From Orthonyx spaldingii (taxonomy: Eukaryota; Chordata; Aves; Passeriformes; Orthonychidae), in NCBI GenBank assembly GCA_013397795.1, contig VZTJ01005306.1, positions 752,808-816,807 of the forward strand: DNA of 64,000 bases, written 5' to 3'. Positions 12,404 through 26,205 of the stretch are shown piece after piece. Position 1 is the stretch's first letter. Each line of letters starts with the position of its first letter. Under the pieces are notes generated by a model that was not told where the DNA came from, ran no database searches, and worked only from the letters and a program-made list of their open reading frames with translations. The position numbers were made by a program, and so were the translations under genes.

Positions 12404-12466
12404 GAATCACACACAGAATAAGCTGAGTTGGAAGGGACCCACAAGGACCATCGAGTCCATCTCCTG
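12404..12466 (-). mobile_element. CR1 LINE 3'-end fragment
   Basis: About 63 bp reading AATCACACACAGAATAAGCT, then GAGTTGGAAGGGACCCACAA and GGACCATCGAGTCCA. This is the reverse complement of the well-known CR1 3' terminus. It is severely 5'-truncated, as most CR1 copies are, and little diverged from the form I know, so it is a comparatively recent insertion. The short open frame across it (12,270-12,491, plus) is a by-product. Confidence 0.88.
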
Positions 12467-15400
12467 GTGTTGTAGGTTGATCATAAGCTGAAAATATGCA
12501 GTCGGGTCTGCTCAACTAATATCAGTCAATCTGTTTGCTACCAATGTGACATTTGAAAGGACAGAAGTATATTTAAACACTGAGAGTAGGTACTGAAATT
12601 TGACTAGGCAGTCTGAGCTCTCTGACTAGAATTAGCTGAATATTATTTAAACATGACAACTGGGGAAACTTGCAAGGTATTAGTTATAAGAAGTTCAAGT
12701 AATTCAAACAGAAGATGGAATGTGATGTTGACTGTCTGGAAGCTGCATCCAGAGCATAGTAAGAACTTGGAGTATACTTATTTGTAGATGCCCTGGTGAA
12801 AAACTTACATGAGCTAATTTAAATAAAGTTAACTGCTCAGATGTCCTCCTCTCTTTGTGGGTTTTATTAATTTTTCATCTTCAGTTTTGACCAATGATAA
12901 TTATCACTTCCTTCTTACAGGTTTATTCGTAACAGAGTTTTGCAGTTATATCCATTCTGCCTTACCTTTGCCCTGGGGAGATCACTGCTCATCTGGGGAC
13001 GATTGTCAGGAAGGTTTTGATTTTGTGCCATGGAGCTTCTTCATGCTATGTGCAGGCCTAGAGGATCCCTGGCCGAGATGTCTGGCCAGTGCCTAGGTAT
13101 ATGTTGCTATAGGTCTCTCCTGTTTCTAGCATTTCCTTAATTTCCAAGGATTTCTTCCCAGTCCAGTCCTGTTTCCTGTCTAAATAGCCTATATGCAGAA
13201 ATACAGCAATCTGCCTTTGAAATGGTGACTTTGTCTTTTTAATTGGAGGACTCTAAGTATCATTTTTTTAAATCCAGGTATTAATCAGATTTATAAGCAG
13301 CCCATTGTTAATTGCAGCTATCAAAAAGCAGGCTTCTATAAGAGAGTTCAAAAGTTATCTCAGACATTTGCTGTCACCCTCTGTCATAGAAGCAGTAAAT
13401 AACTGCCAGCATTCATAACTGGAATTATTCGTCACCTGCCACATCCTCACTAAAATGTTTCAGGAGTTCAATGAACCATTTGACTGACAAGGTTTTAAAA
13501 GATTTTCTATGTACTAATGTAATTGTAATGAATATACACTCAAGAATTAATCTCTAAATACTTCATGTGATGGAAACTTGACATTTTTAGCTGTACTGTG
13601 CCTTTAAAATGAACTTGAGGTGTTTTTGAAGTTTACAGTGTGAACTCTGACTGTTTTTCTACATCCATTATCACCCAGTCAAGAAACCTAGCAGTGAAAT
13701 TTAAGACAGCCCTGACTTAAAATACTTGGCTTTGATCAATACTTGGAGGAACTTTCAAGAAATAGAACTTTCAGTATATTTTTTTCTAGTTGCCTTTTGT
13801 GCGGTCGTAAATACTTGCAAATAACACAATTCATTACTTTTCATCCACGAAGTTATAGTGCTGCTGCAGCAGCATCTCTCACTCATTTAGCTGTTAGATA
13901 TTAAGTGATAGTCCAGTCTTCTGCGGGTTTAGGAGCAAATCTGAACTTTGCAGTCATGTTACAATAGTGTTCTACCTTGCAAGCAAACATCTAACATGTT
14001 CAATTGAGTCTTCAGAGATGAGTTTTCTGAACTAAAGTCGCTTAAAGGCATCAGAATTGTTCCACTGCTTTGTTTAAATGAGTGATATTTCAAATCCATG
14101 TCTGAAGTGTGAGCTTTTGAAACTTCTGTAGTGCTGTTGTCAGACCTGGCTTAAGTTACTTTTGTTGTTGCACTTTTCCATATTGAGTTTCTACCATGCT
14201 GGAGGCTCATGAATGTTTAGAAACTAGAGAGAAACTTAAATCTTACTGACACGTCAAACAGACCATGATCACCACGAACATGTTGGATAGAATTCAGCAA
14301 TGTCTGCCAAATTGGTCTTCATTTTGCTACCTGTGCTATAGTAATTGGTAGTTTATCCAGAGTTACAGGTCATAAGTACAATAAAGCCTGTAAGTGTTTG
14401 CTTGTTCCTTAGCTGAACCTGAGAGCGTGCTGCAGATTTCCTGCTGATTGTCAGAAACAAGTGAAAAGCATTTCCTGGTAAAAATGAAAGGAAATATCTG
14501 CTAACTTTTTGTATTTTCTGCTTTAATTTCAGGAAAATGATTGCAGGGTAGGCTTGAGATTTTGCACTGAATATTTTCATCTACTTCTGGGTAGAGTGTA
14601 CCTGTACCAGAGCTGTACTGCATAGGATGGTAATTGCATGCTCAGAAAATGTGACTGTTTAAGCTGAAAGCTAAAAAACCTTTTCAATGCTTATGATTTG
14701 CCTCTGAATAATCAATGTAGACATAACTGCAGTTTCTTTGAGATGTCTTCTACTGCTTAGAAACTGTATTTCTTGGGTTTTCAGCTGTTACTTGGCTTTG
14801 TCAACACAAGTTTGAGTTGGACAGTTTGAGTTGGTCTACAACAGAGTTTTGAAAAGCATTACCCCCTTGCAAAAACTGTGATTTATCCTAAAATAATGCT
14901 AAGTGCTGTTATGCATAGCAGAGGTACAGTTGAAGTGTTCAAAGTAACTGATGAAGTGTAGAAGGTAACTTTTTTCCAGTAAGTAAATAGATATTCAGCC
15001 CTTATGACAGCACTGATACATTTCTGGGTATGGGTAGGGAAATAAAGCACTGCTTCTAAGATAAAGCAAAGGAGAAAGATTCATCCCTTTCTAAAATTAT
15101 CAAAATAATTTGAAATACTCAAGCTGTAGCATTTTTCAGGATCTTAGGTTAAGGATTATAGTTCATATTGAAAATACTTTTTACATTAGTGTGGATCTGT
15201 TCTCCTGTAACCTTTTGCAAGGTCATTTTTCTTGCAGATAAAGCAAAGAAATGAAACTGAGAATCACTATCTCTTCTCCTGCAAATATGTATTTTGACTG
15301 TACTTCCCAAAAGAAATAAAAGCCTTGTTTTGATTGTGGCAAGATATGGTTTTCTATTAATACTCTAAACCAAATTCTGCTTCTAAATTAAGACACTTGC

Positions 15401-16285
15401 CAATTCTGGATAATTAAATGGATCAGAAATTCTAGTGTTCTTCATCAGCTTTAGTGAGATGTGGTTGTTACAAAAATGATCTGGAAGTTGGGCTATTTTT
15501 AACTTCCTCCTAGTCAGAGAAGCTGCATGAGTGATAGCACTTCAGTCAAATGTATAGCGATAAAGAGGGTTATTTCTTTTAAATAAACAGACAGTTTAAG
15601 TACATTTAACGACCCATATTTATAGCTTACTTCCAGATTTACCTCTAGAAATGTGATGTATTTAGGGGGTCACAGAGGTAAGCCACAGATGTAAGTTTCG
15701 TGATCCTCCTGTATTAAAGTTGAGTCCTTATTTTGTATGTTATAAACATCTGTGTTTTTTCACAAAGGGAATATGCAGGTTGCCTATGAAACCAAACAGC
15801 TTAAATTTTTTTGAGCATTTTTGCAGCACAATATCAAAATCGTTATCATGAGAATGCAGAAGTCTTGCATAAAAACGTAGATTGTGAGACATTCAAAGTA
15901 AACGTGAAGCTGAACAAGTGTGTAGTTCCTACTGAAATTCCAGTCTGGATATGGTGTTTTTCACCAGAATGTATGAAACTTCCTGCAAGGAAGTAAAGTG
16001 CAGATTGAGTTAATACATCTGCTTTTGCTAAGCTGCCTAAACATTAATCATGACATTACCACATGTGGTAAGTGTATTTCTTCAACCGAGAGTACTTCAG
16101 AGTCAGGACAGCAAGAACTTGGTGTGAATGTCTATACTATTTCTCACACACATAAGCCCCTTCCTAAACTTACAGCCTATTGACTTATTCCTGTATTAGT
16201 CCTTTGAAGGAGTGTCCTGGGACTAAAATACTTGATTCTGACACTTAATATATAATTTAAAGGTACCATTTACATCCTAAGTTTA
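12467..16285. other. non-coding stretch, no gene seen
   Basis: AT-rich sequence with scattered short frames that lack splice context or familiar protein content. An AATAAA at 12,822 could be a distal poly(A) site of the upstream gene. Otherwise nothing is recognised. Confidence 0.5.
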
Positions 16286-16368
16286 GAATTATAGAATCAT
16301 TTAGAAAACTTGGAGAAGACTTTCAAGATTATCGGGTCCAACAGTAAATCTAACGCTGCCGCTGCCCT
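16286..16368 (-). mobile_element. degraded CR1 LINE 3'-end fragment
   Basis: The sequence ATAGAATCATTTAG, then GGAGAAGAC, TTTCAAGATTATCGGGTCCA and AACGCTGCC, matches the minus-strand 3' end of a different CR1 subfamily. That subfamily has the ATTTAGGTTGGAAAAGACC type of end. The match fades after the GCTGCC repeats. It is more diverged than the copy at 12.4 kb. Confidence 0.75.
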
Positions 16369-19300
16369 CCATTTTGGGGGGAACCAACTTTTCATACCTG
16401 GAAAAGAATCCTCATGACTGTGCTCTGAGGGAGAACTCTTTGTCCTTGCTGAATTTGATGTATTGCAGACTTCTAAATATCTCTTGACATCAAAAAGGAA
16501 AGTAGAAGCAGCTTCCATACACAATTGCTCTGTGGTGTGTCCACAAGACAAGGGTAGTGGTGGTGGTCTGATCAGAGAGTGGTGCACTTGGCTGGCAGCA
16601 AATTACAGTTTTTCTGGTCTTGGAAGCATTCCAAGAGTAGCTAGATTGGTCCTACAGGCTTGAAAAAAAGCTGTGTTGTAACATAGTCCAACCTAAAAGT
16701 GCATTCATTGCTCATCCAGCTATGTTGTCCTGCTGAACAAAGGATTTTTCATGCTGTGGAACCAGCACTGATGTGCAAGGCTTGCTGAGCAAACAAGTGG
16801 TGCCAGTTCCATGTGGTAACAGGAGGAATCCACATCCTACCAACGGGAGTCCTGTCTTCTTCTGGCAATAAAGCATGTCTATTTCTTGTTTTAGGAAAAG
16901 CTCAATATCAGCCTCCTGACAAGCTGGCATCCTCCTACAGTGGAGCAAGGAGCTGTTTTTTAATGCCTTTCAACTGTTTCCGCAGATTTCCGGTGCCACT
17001 GCAGAAATCATGTGAGGATGGTACTGTCTCATCCTCTTAGCTATGTGTGAACAGGCCCTGTTTTGACAGGCTTGCTGGATGTGTTTTCACAGTTCCCAGT
17101 AAGGCTCCCAGGTCCCATGCCAAAGACACGGTGATAAGTACGTCATTCAGATTTGGCAAATCTATCATTGGGCTGAATGAATAATGTGGAGAAGGGCTGC
17201 TCTTCATGCATGTGAATTTCTGTCTTAAGGAATGTACTCAAATAGAAATGTTTTCATGTTAGTGTCCTGTTTTAGGCTAGTGCCTGAACAAATCTTTGTA
17301 GCAGGAACTCTGAGCTCTCTGATACGATGGGGATGTTTTGAATTGAAGAGCTCATCTCATAAAAAATAGCATATCACTCCTGATAGTGTTACTTCTAATC
17401 TTACTCCATGTGTTTCTGAAGGGCCTTATTTAGATTTACCTAATCAATTTAAATTAAATATAGGACTTAACTCACTATTCTCCAATAACACTTTTTTAAG
17501 CTTTTCCATTTGAGATTTTCTGCTTGTATTTCAACCTATATTTTAAAACACTTTTTCAGGACTCCACTCCTGTGGGCAAATGATCTTTAAGTGCTTTGAG
17601 GAATCCACTCATTTTATATAATAACATTGCAAAATTTACCTTCAAGTAGTGTTGGAGCCCATTTAAGCAATCAAGTTGTGTAGTTAAAGTCTCATGATCC
17701 TCTCATGGATATATGTTCTGGCTGTACCTGGTGCCCTGTTGTTGCTCTTTCTGTATTGTTTGGACTCTTTCCAAAACCATTCCTGGGGAGTCTTGTGCAA
17801 ATCCTGAGCTCTTTAACTGCAAAGACTATGCTGCTAGTTGACAGATGTACTTTTTTTTTAATTTCCCTTCCCATTATTCATCACAGCTCATACAGCATCA
17901 TTATTTTTTTAAATATACTGGTACTCCTAAATCTGTAATGCTCCTGTGTGAGCTTTTGCAGTTATAAAACTTTACATGTTGGCCTTGACTGCTAAATTGC
18001 ATGGGTGAGAGCTAGTCTCCATACTGTAAAGGATTCAGCTAGCTGCTCTTGTTCCCACTGTGCTGAAGAGGATCCTGCTCTGTAGTCACCTACAGTGGCA
18101 GTCATCAATATGAAGGAAAAAATAAAAACTCTCTAATGTGCTTCACTCAGGAGCTTGTCGGGTTCTCTCTGAAGTTGCCCAGTCCCAGCAAGCCATAGCC
18201 AGTCTTTACCCTTAAAGTACTTCTAGTTTTTTGCTGTAATTATTATCTTCCAAGAACGAGTCGTATTGTTTGCATTTTCTGTGTTCATGTGGTTAGTTCT
18301 TAGTTATGAAAAATGCTCTTCTACAACGATTAAGTTTAATTTTAAAAAGTTTCTAGGGTGGAAATGGTTGTGCCAAAGTATTAAAATAACTTTCATTATG
18401 TCTCATCTTGCTCCAGAGATAGGAATGTGAAGCATAATTTTCATAATGTGCACACTTCTGTAACATTAATAAAATGTGTAGTTTGGTGTAGCATATAAAG
18501 TTTAGTGTAAATTATGTTGTATTTATATAGAATTCTCGGAAGTGAAAGTTATCAAAAACAGAGGGAGTTGTCTTGAATCTTTTTTTTTTAAACTAGTTAA
18601 ATACAAAAGTATATGTGCAGAAGTGAAACAGTGCCTGTTTGTATTAAAAACAATCATGCACTGTCCCTTTCGTAAGGAAGCAATAGGATGAGGATGAAAC
18701 TGAGTCATGCTGAACTGCTTTAGTAGCTTGCTGCCAAAAGGGGCTCTCTCTGCATATTCCTGCAGCATCCAGTGCTTGCTTAATGTTTGTTAGCTGACTT
18801 TGTTTGCTACTGTAATGCCAAAAATTACCAGCACCTAGGGGGTGGAAATGAGGGAGAAGTACAGCATGACTGAGGTGGGGTGGTGATCTGGGGGAAGATA
18901 GTGACTGACCTTCTCAGGACAGCCAGCAGGGGATCACATCGCAAGGCTCTTGAAGAAAGATTTTGCATTTGTGTAAGACTCCAGAAAGACAACTGTAAGA
19001 ACTAAGGTGCTCTACCAAAAAGGAGGAATGTCCATGTCAGGACTGCAGACTTGGATATTAAGGTGGATGTGATGTTGTCTTAGCCACTCTGGAGGTCACT
19101 TGCCTAGCTAAGGGAGATCTGTGTCCTAGCAAAGTCTGGTTATCAAGGGCTTCTTTTCTTGCCCCTTCTCTTTCTCTACCTCTGCCTGTCATCATGCCAT
19201 CATCTTATACAATTTGTACTTCTGTACTGGTAATTAATGTGGCATTTTCACCCAAAGATGCAGCAGATCTCTAGAATGCCTTGGCTATGTCCAGATCCTT

Positions 19301-22300
19301 CCATGTTGTTCAGGTATCCAGAGAGCAGCAGACATGCATGCACAAGGGAACAGCTGTCACCTGCAGAGAGAGAAGCCAAGTGTTTTGACAGGTCACCACA
19401 AAGGGGTTTTTGAGTTGTGCTGAAGCATTGCAGTGCACACTGGATCCTTGAGGGTCCACAAGGAAGTGATGAGGCAGATGAGCTGACTGAGACTGACTTG
19501 TCATCACCTGCCAGTTCCTTAGAGTTCAAATGTGTTTGCGCTTCTTGAGCAGGTGGGCTCAGAACTTGCTGTGGAGCAAGTCAGGCTCAATTACATGCTT
19601 TAAAGGGGAGCTCAGAATCATCTTTGAGACAAAACTGAAAGGGAGGGGCTTTAATTACAGTAAAAGATAATCCTGTGAACATCAGAAAACGGGGAAGAAC
19701 TCCTCTGTGACTCAGGGGTCTCAACATGCATTGCTAAGGCCATCAGAGGATTTACTACATTTTTGTTGTGCCTGTCTTCACTGAAAGGGTCATTTAGCTG
19801 ATTCCTGTGTGCTGGTGGCTGAAATCCAGTGATGAAAAGGTAAAATTTAGCTTTGTATAAAGATGGAATATATTAAGAGGGTACTTCAATAAGATACTTT
19901 CAGTTGGGTTAAGCCTGTTGAACTTTGTCCTAAGGTCAAACAAGGTTCCTCTGCTGCTGCCTGCCCAAAACCTGTCCTACCTCCCCACTCCCCTCCACCC
20001 CCCCACAAAAGGCTGATGAGATGTTGGACTCTTTCAACTCTTTTGAGTGAGTCAGTGATGATGTGTCACAATACTGAAAAAAAGAGCAAGTCAAGTGTTT
20101 GTTTCACTTGGAGAGCTGAAAGTAGTAGTCAGAAAAACCCAGCCCCATCAGCTTCCAAGAAAAAATAGTTGAATAATTGGTAGGTACCTGGAAGCTTGCC
20201 AGCAGGTAAGTAATAATTGCCACAGATTTAGTGAAATCAGTTTTCTACCCAAGAAAGGTATGGGCCTTGTGGACAGGGAAAGGCATTTTGACAGTCCTGA
20301 TGGCATTCTGATAAGCAATCTCAGGAAACCTCCTAGAGCCTAAATGCAGAAGTGATTGGAGAACTGCACTCAAAAGGTGTTAACTGATCATTAATAAACC
20401 AGGAAAAATGTGTTAGGTTGGGTATTTCTGTCTTCCCTGCATTCAGTGTTTTACTATAGTAACATTGTAATTGGACCAGGATGATGAAATGTAGAGTAGA
20501 TTTAATAAACCTGAAAATAGTTTAAGTTTGAGGAGGAATGCAAGCACTGTAGAATAAAAGAATGAATTTTAAGAGTTCTGAGAAGTTACAGGAATGGTTG
20601 ATGTAACTAGACAGAGCCAGAATAAAGAACAAATGGCTACCAGGTCTAGCTTAGTAAGTTTCTCTGAAAATTACTGTGCATTAAAAGATGAACAAGTACC
20701 GTTTGTGGCTACAGTCTTTTTCACCCCTGAACAAATTTATGGGAACACATGGATGGGTAGCTGACCTGCAAGAACTGCAAAATAATTTTTCCACTTAAAA
20801 ATCTTAAGACTTGACCAGGATTACTCCTGCTGCTCTGGGTACAGTCTTTAAGCACCATGCGAGCACATTAGATAAAATTCTTGGGAAGGTAACAAAATAC
20901 TGGGAGGTAAATTCTCATTATGCTTCCAAATGCTTAAGCTGTTAAAGATAGGCTTGCAAACACACTAACCAGCACGCATTAGAGCCCATCTCTCTAATTA
21001 GCATCTGTCTTGTGAAAGTCTCTTCTTCACAAACAATGCGTCTAACCTGCTGTTCAAGATTTTCTGGTAGTCTCTCCATTACTCCCTACAGGTGAGAGCA
21101 TAAAGGACATTGGAGGCAGGAGTGTTGGACTATAATTTATAGCAGTGATATTTTCATGGGGATTTAAAGCATTTATAGGTGTATAGGTTATGCATGTTTC
21201 AGAGGCTGAATTCATGCTATAGAAAGAAGAGGCCTATCTGACATTAATTCCCCATTTTACCAGTTCATTCAACAAGAAATTAACTTTTTTTTTTTTTTTT
21301 AAATATTGTCAAGGAGCAGATGAAGAAAAGATTACAACTCTGACTTCTGTTGATTTCTCTTTAAGAAAGAAAAACAAGGCTGATTATCCACTGCTGGTGA
21401 CTGCCAAGATAAATTGGGACAAAAATAAATCTTTGAAAAGCTGCAAATCAATTTCAGTGACAAAAAATCACTCATGGAAACGGGCTGGTTTGTGACAGAA
21501 TTTCTGAAAGTTAAGCAAATAATATAGAGCAAATAAAAATGTGATAACATGCTGCACTTAAGTGATGTACCATCCCCCTCCCTCCCTATCCCCCTGTTAA
21601 ATAGCACTCCCTGTTTTCATATTAGAACACTGATAATAAGAGCTACTCAGTTAAGATAGCAAGAAAATGTTATCCATAGAACCAAGTGTAAAAGAAAAGT
21701 ATAGAAAAATGCTGTGGAAGAAAACGTAACTGATGTAATGACTTACTCTTGACAGGTTAAACATTCAACTTCACTATCTGTGCATTGCTTAAAAACAAGC
21801 TTGATTATATGTTCCAGTCTTTTCTTTGGAATTGAGTTCAAGCTATTTTATGATTTTTATTTTGACTTCTTGTTGTACCCCTGTGAAAGAGAGATAATGA
21901 CTTTTCCCATCTTTTCTGGAATTTCTTCTCTTCAGGGCCCTGATCTTCATTAGTTCTAATACAGAAGCATAGATAAAGAGCACAGGGATGGTTGTAGTGT
22001 GGGTCACACCAAACATTTTTCTAGTTTGGAATTCTGAAAACTTGGAGATGAAGATAAAAATGTGGTGTATGTGTTACTTCCTAAAACATCTCAATATCCA
22101 GTGGTTCAGTTGAGCCTTGCTTTTCCTCTCCTTTTCCAGACAGAATTTTTGCCTTCTTTCTCCTTTCACTTTCTTTGCTCTTCCTATTGTGACTCTCATG
22201 TACTGAAATATTTTTGTCATTATTACCAAGAAACAGCATGTCTCACTTTATTCTAGACTTTCTAATTGGAGTCTTTTATGCTTGGTAATTTGAACCCATT

Positions 22301-23300
22301 TTTATTTAATGTACTGATTTTTCAAGTTTCAGGCTGCTGAACAACATATGAGTTCTTACCCCTTTTCTGCTAAAGGATTCTCTTTTTTTCTTCCTGTGTT
22401 TTTACTCTAATTCTGTAGTAACTGGAAAATCTCCCTGCCACCCCACCATATCCTTGTCTCCTAGCTATCCTAGCCAGCAAATTTGTTTTGAAAGCTATGT
22501 TCTTAAAATCAGTACTCTTCCTTCATTGCCTAACTAAAGATACATTAGTATCATTCCACAGCCACTTGTGTACAAGTTTGCCTCTTACTGTCATCTTTTC
22601 AACTAACTTTTCCAATTTATATGAGTGAACTATAGGAAAATCTTTTTCTTTTCTCCAACTTGGAAGAGGTAGTCCACTTTTCTTTACTCGAAGACATTGA
22701 TGAAGAATCTTTATTGTATTGTACTTGTTTCCACAATGATCTAGATACTAAAGTATCACCCTGTTGAGCACTTCAGAATTTTTCAATAGGCATTAAAAAA
22801 AAAATCTTGACTTGTCTGGTCTTCATGGTTTGGTGCTCTAAAGTAGTCCTTATATCATGATGAAAGGCTCAGGTTTTTGATTTTTCTTTTCCTTGCCTTC
22901 ATGTCCTCTAGTTTTATTGGCTTGGACACAATGCCAATCCCATGTAGCTATTTGGTATTTAATTGATTTACAGCCTAGACAGATTAATCTACTTTTTAGA
23001 CATGAGTAATAGTAATTGGAGAAAGATGCATGGGGGTATCGATTGGGTATGACTGTAGGTGAAGACCTTACCTGGAAGATTTGGGTTTGGCGTTCCTTTT
23101 GGTCTTACTTTCACTGTAGCCTCGTCCTCAGATACCCGGACTGTGTGTTCTGTCTTTCAGGCTGGTGGCAGTCCTAGCCAGAGTTTCACCCTCTGCTATC
23201 TGAAGTTGCTCAACTGTATCAAAGCCAACAGCTATTTACCCTTTCCTGTTTTAGTAGTGCTCATGGCCACTGGGGGTAAATGCCTGTCTTGCTGGCCTGG
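16369..23300. other. non-coding stretch, no gene seen
   Basis: No supportable exon, RNA gene or large repeat. Slightly GC-richer patches at about 16.4-17.1 kb and 18.8-19.6 kb contain overlapping short frames on both strands (for example 19,248-19,529 minus), which I read as chance. A poly-T run lies at about 21,285-21,300. Confidence 0.45.
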
Positions 23301-23880
23301 CTGCAGTGGGCTGAGCAGGGCCAGCAGCTGAGCACCCACCCAGTGGCCTGCCCACTTTCTTCCCCCCCTCCCATCCCCCCTGCAGATAAAGGATGGAGGA
23401 GAGAATCAGAAGAGCAAAACCAGGAAAACTTGTGGCTAGAGATAAAGACAGTTTAATAAGTGAAACAATCTGTGCACCCAAGCAAAGCAAAATAAGGAAT
23501 TTATTCATTACTTCGTATCACCAGGCAGATGTTCAGCTGCTTCCTGGACAGCAGAGCTCCATCATGTGTAACAGTTACTTGGGAAGACAAAAGCCATAAC
23601 CGGGAGTGTCCTGATTTCTGCTGCCTCCTCCTCTTTTCCCAAGTTTTCATTGTTAATCACAATGTCACATGGTATGGAATATCCCTTTGGTCAGTTGGGG
23701 TCAGCTGTCCTGTCTGTCTCCTCCCAAACTCCTGCCCACCCCCAGCCTACTCAGTGTGGAGCAGCATGAGGAGCAGAGCTAGCGGTGGTCCTCTGCAAGT
23801 ATGGCACAGCTACAGAACGGGGCTGTATTCTGTGCTCTTTTAGTCACAAATCCAAATGATCATGCACTTCAGGTCCAAAT
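23300..23880 (-). mobile_element. ERVL-like avian LTR, decayed, minus strand
   Basis: The block matches, as I remember it, an LTR family common in songbirds and other birds, read in reverse. Landmarks on the plus strand are AGCAAAACCAGGAAAACT near 23,414, GATAAAGACAGTTTAATAAG at 23,441-23,460, ACTTGGGAAGACAAAAGCCA near 23,577 and TATGGAATATCCCTTTGGTC near 23,673, followed by CAGCTGTCC and CACCCCCAGCCTACTC. TTTAAT at 23,452-23,457 is the reverse of its ATTAAA poly(A) signal. The GC-rich left end (to 23,395) corresponds to the LTR 3' end and the diverged right end to its 5' end. No TATA box survives and no internal region adjoins, so it is a solo LTR remnant. Boundaries are uncertain by tens of bases. 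Confidence 0.75.
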
Positions 23881-26033
23881 TAAAAAGTAATCTATTTGCA
23901 TCATTGTCTTTGGAATCAATGATAAAAATGAGATGTTCATTTCTGAGAGGTCTGACACCTGTGAAGGTCCTAAAGGGGCTGGTGTTAGTGCAAGCATATT
24001 GATGTGGCTGTCACTAGAACATACTGTGCAATGACTGTATGGCAAAACTTGTGCTGGCAGTAGAACATCCCTTGGTCATTTCACCTGTGGGGTGAAATGG
24101 TGTTTGAGCTGTTCTGAGCTTTTCTGGGGTCAGGCTCCAAGAATCTATGGGGCTTGCAAGAGCCTTTTAGCTGTTTTTTTAGCTTTCTGAATTGTAAGTT
24201 TTTGCTGCATGGTGTCTTACTGCCAGCAGGATGGACAAAAAGTGCTTCTCCCTTTACCCCTCCGCAGTTATGCAGTTGTGCGATGCTTAGAGAACTGCTG
24301 AGGAAGTGGGAGAAGTCTGAGGAAAGAACTGACACCATGCCTGCTGTATCCTGCCTGAATTAATTTATTACCTTATGATGCTGACACAAATACTTTCTCT
24401 TTCGCTCGAGGTTGTTATGGCTAAAACCTTTCTATATGTCTTAAAGTGTGTCAGGTTCTGAAACTTTCCCATGGGCACCCTAAGATTTCAGGAAGAAATG
24501 ATTTATGTTGTATGACTGTGGCACTACTTATGAGTACCTGCCTTGATCCTAATTAGAAAGCAAGTCAGCTGTGTGTCCCATTATGAACTTACTGCCCCTA
24601 TTCACTTTGCAAGGACGTAAAGTAAGTAATTCAAGCCTATGTAAATCCACACCAGGTACTAGGTGACAGAATGCTGGAATATAATGACTTAATTCTCTGG
24701 ACTGCACCATTAAGGATTTTACTAGTTTGTGAAGAAAGAGGTGAGTGGCCACATCCTTTTGTTGCAGCTCCCAGCACTAATTTCAGAGCATCATTTGCTG
24801 AAGAGTCAGGACCAACAATGCAGAACTTAAATACCAAACAAAATGAAGCCTGTTTTGCCATGGCAGCCTGACCATTCCAGTGTCTCAAGTGCTGCTCGAT
24901 GCTGCAGAGCAATTGAACTCTTTGTTCTGAGTTGCTGAAGTGATAAGGAGTGAAAAACTGTAGTTGTCCTACTTCTATTTGTATTGAATTTTATCACTGC
25001 AAATGAAGATCTAATATTCCTTTCAAAGCCATGGCATATACACAGCACTTCCTTTATAATTTCTCTTCCTTGAGCCATTTGAAGTATTTGTGTAGGATGA
25101 CTAATAACATTCTCATTAAATTTGCCTTATTGCCCTATGAAGATTCACTCTGAAGGCTAGCATTAGTTGCTTTGTTTCAAGGGATGTTATACCTAAAATT
25201 TTTGCTCTCAAGTGAAATACATTGTACTGAAAAGCTGTCAAATGTGCTCAGTTCCTGTAACTGTAGGGACTCATGAGCAGCAGAAGACTATTTTATAATT
25301 CTGAAAACCTTTCTTTTTGTAATCCCATTTTATTGAAAGAGGAAGCAAGCTAATGTTTTGGCTCCAGAAAATATTATCTGAAGGGTCAGGACAACAGGCC
25401 AGCTTCATTTCTCTTAAGAAGTGTAATGACAATACAAAAGTATTGCTATGAAAAGAGAAAATAAGCCTGGCATTTGTGTCTCTTGAGTATCAGTTCTTTT
25501 CCTGAAGGCTCTGCTCTGATTCAAAGATTCATGTTGATCTTAAAATGTCATGCAGCATTATTCTACACAGAGTTTGTGCAGGAATCTGCTGCAAACAAAA
25601 TGCAACTCCCATCAGTTGTTTCTGCTCTCGTTTCTAGATGCAAAAGTAAACCCCAGCTCCTCCTCATAGAACTTGGAAATCAAATGTACTTGAGCTCATA
25701 TGTATATGCTAGGCTTTGTAAAAGGCTTTGAAGTATGAAGAGTGTGGAATAATTGTATTCTCTAGCCAATTTCAAATCCGTCTGGGAAGGAATGTTGTAC
25801 ATCACAAGACAAGAAATCATCAGAACCTCTGTAATTGAAGATAATTTTCCTTGATCTTCTAACAGGAAAATAGCGTAGCAATTTCACTAGCTGAAAGGCT
25901 TCAATTTTCAAAAGGAGAGAGACAAAGATCTCGGTATTTGCAAAAGAGTACAGTAAAACTTAAACATTAATGATTGAAGTGGCCACATGGCTGAAGGCCC
26001 ACAAAAATGTGTAAGAGACTGGGACATTTTCAT
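23881..26033. other. non-coding stretch, no gene seen
   Basis: Overlapping short frames on both strands around 24.1-25.1 kb have no recognisable product, start context or splice sites. No repeat is identified. Confidence 0.45.
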
Positions 26034-26205
26034 ATGAGAAAGGGCTGACAGAGCTGGGACTGTCCAGCCTAGAGAAGAGAAGGCTCAGGAGGATCTCATC
26101 AATGTATAGAAATACCTGAAGGGAGGCTGCAAAAGAGGACAGAAGCAGGCTCTTTTCCATGGTGCCCAGTAGCAAGACCAGAGACAGTGGGCACAAACTG
26201 GAAAT
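26034..26205 (+). mobile_element. CR1 LINE fragment from the end of ORF2
   Basis: The run includes GAGCTGGGACTGTCCAGCCT, AGAGAAGAGAAGGCTCAGGA and GGATCTCATCAATGT, then AATACCTGAAGGGAGG and ACCAGAGACAGTGGGCACAA. This is the sense strand of the CR1 ORF2 C-terminal region. It is truncated on both sides: the CR1 3' UTR and terminal ATTCT repeats are missing, and the sequence changes to a T-rich run at 26,206. Confidence 0.85.
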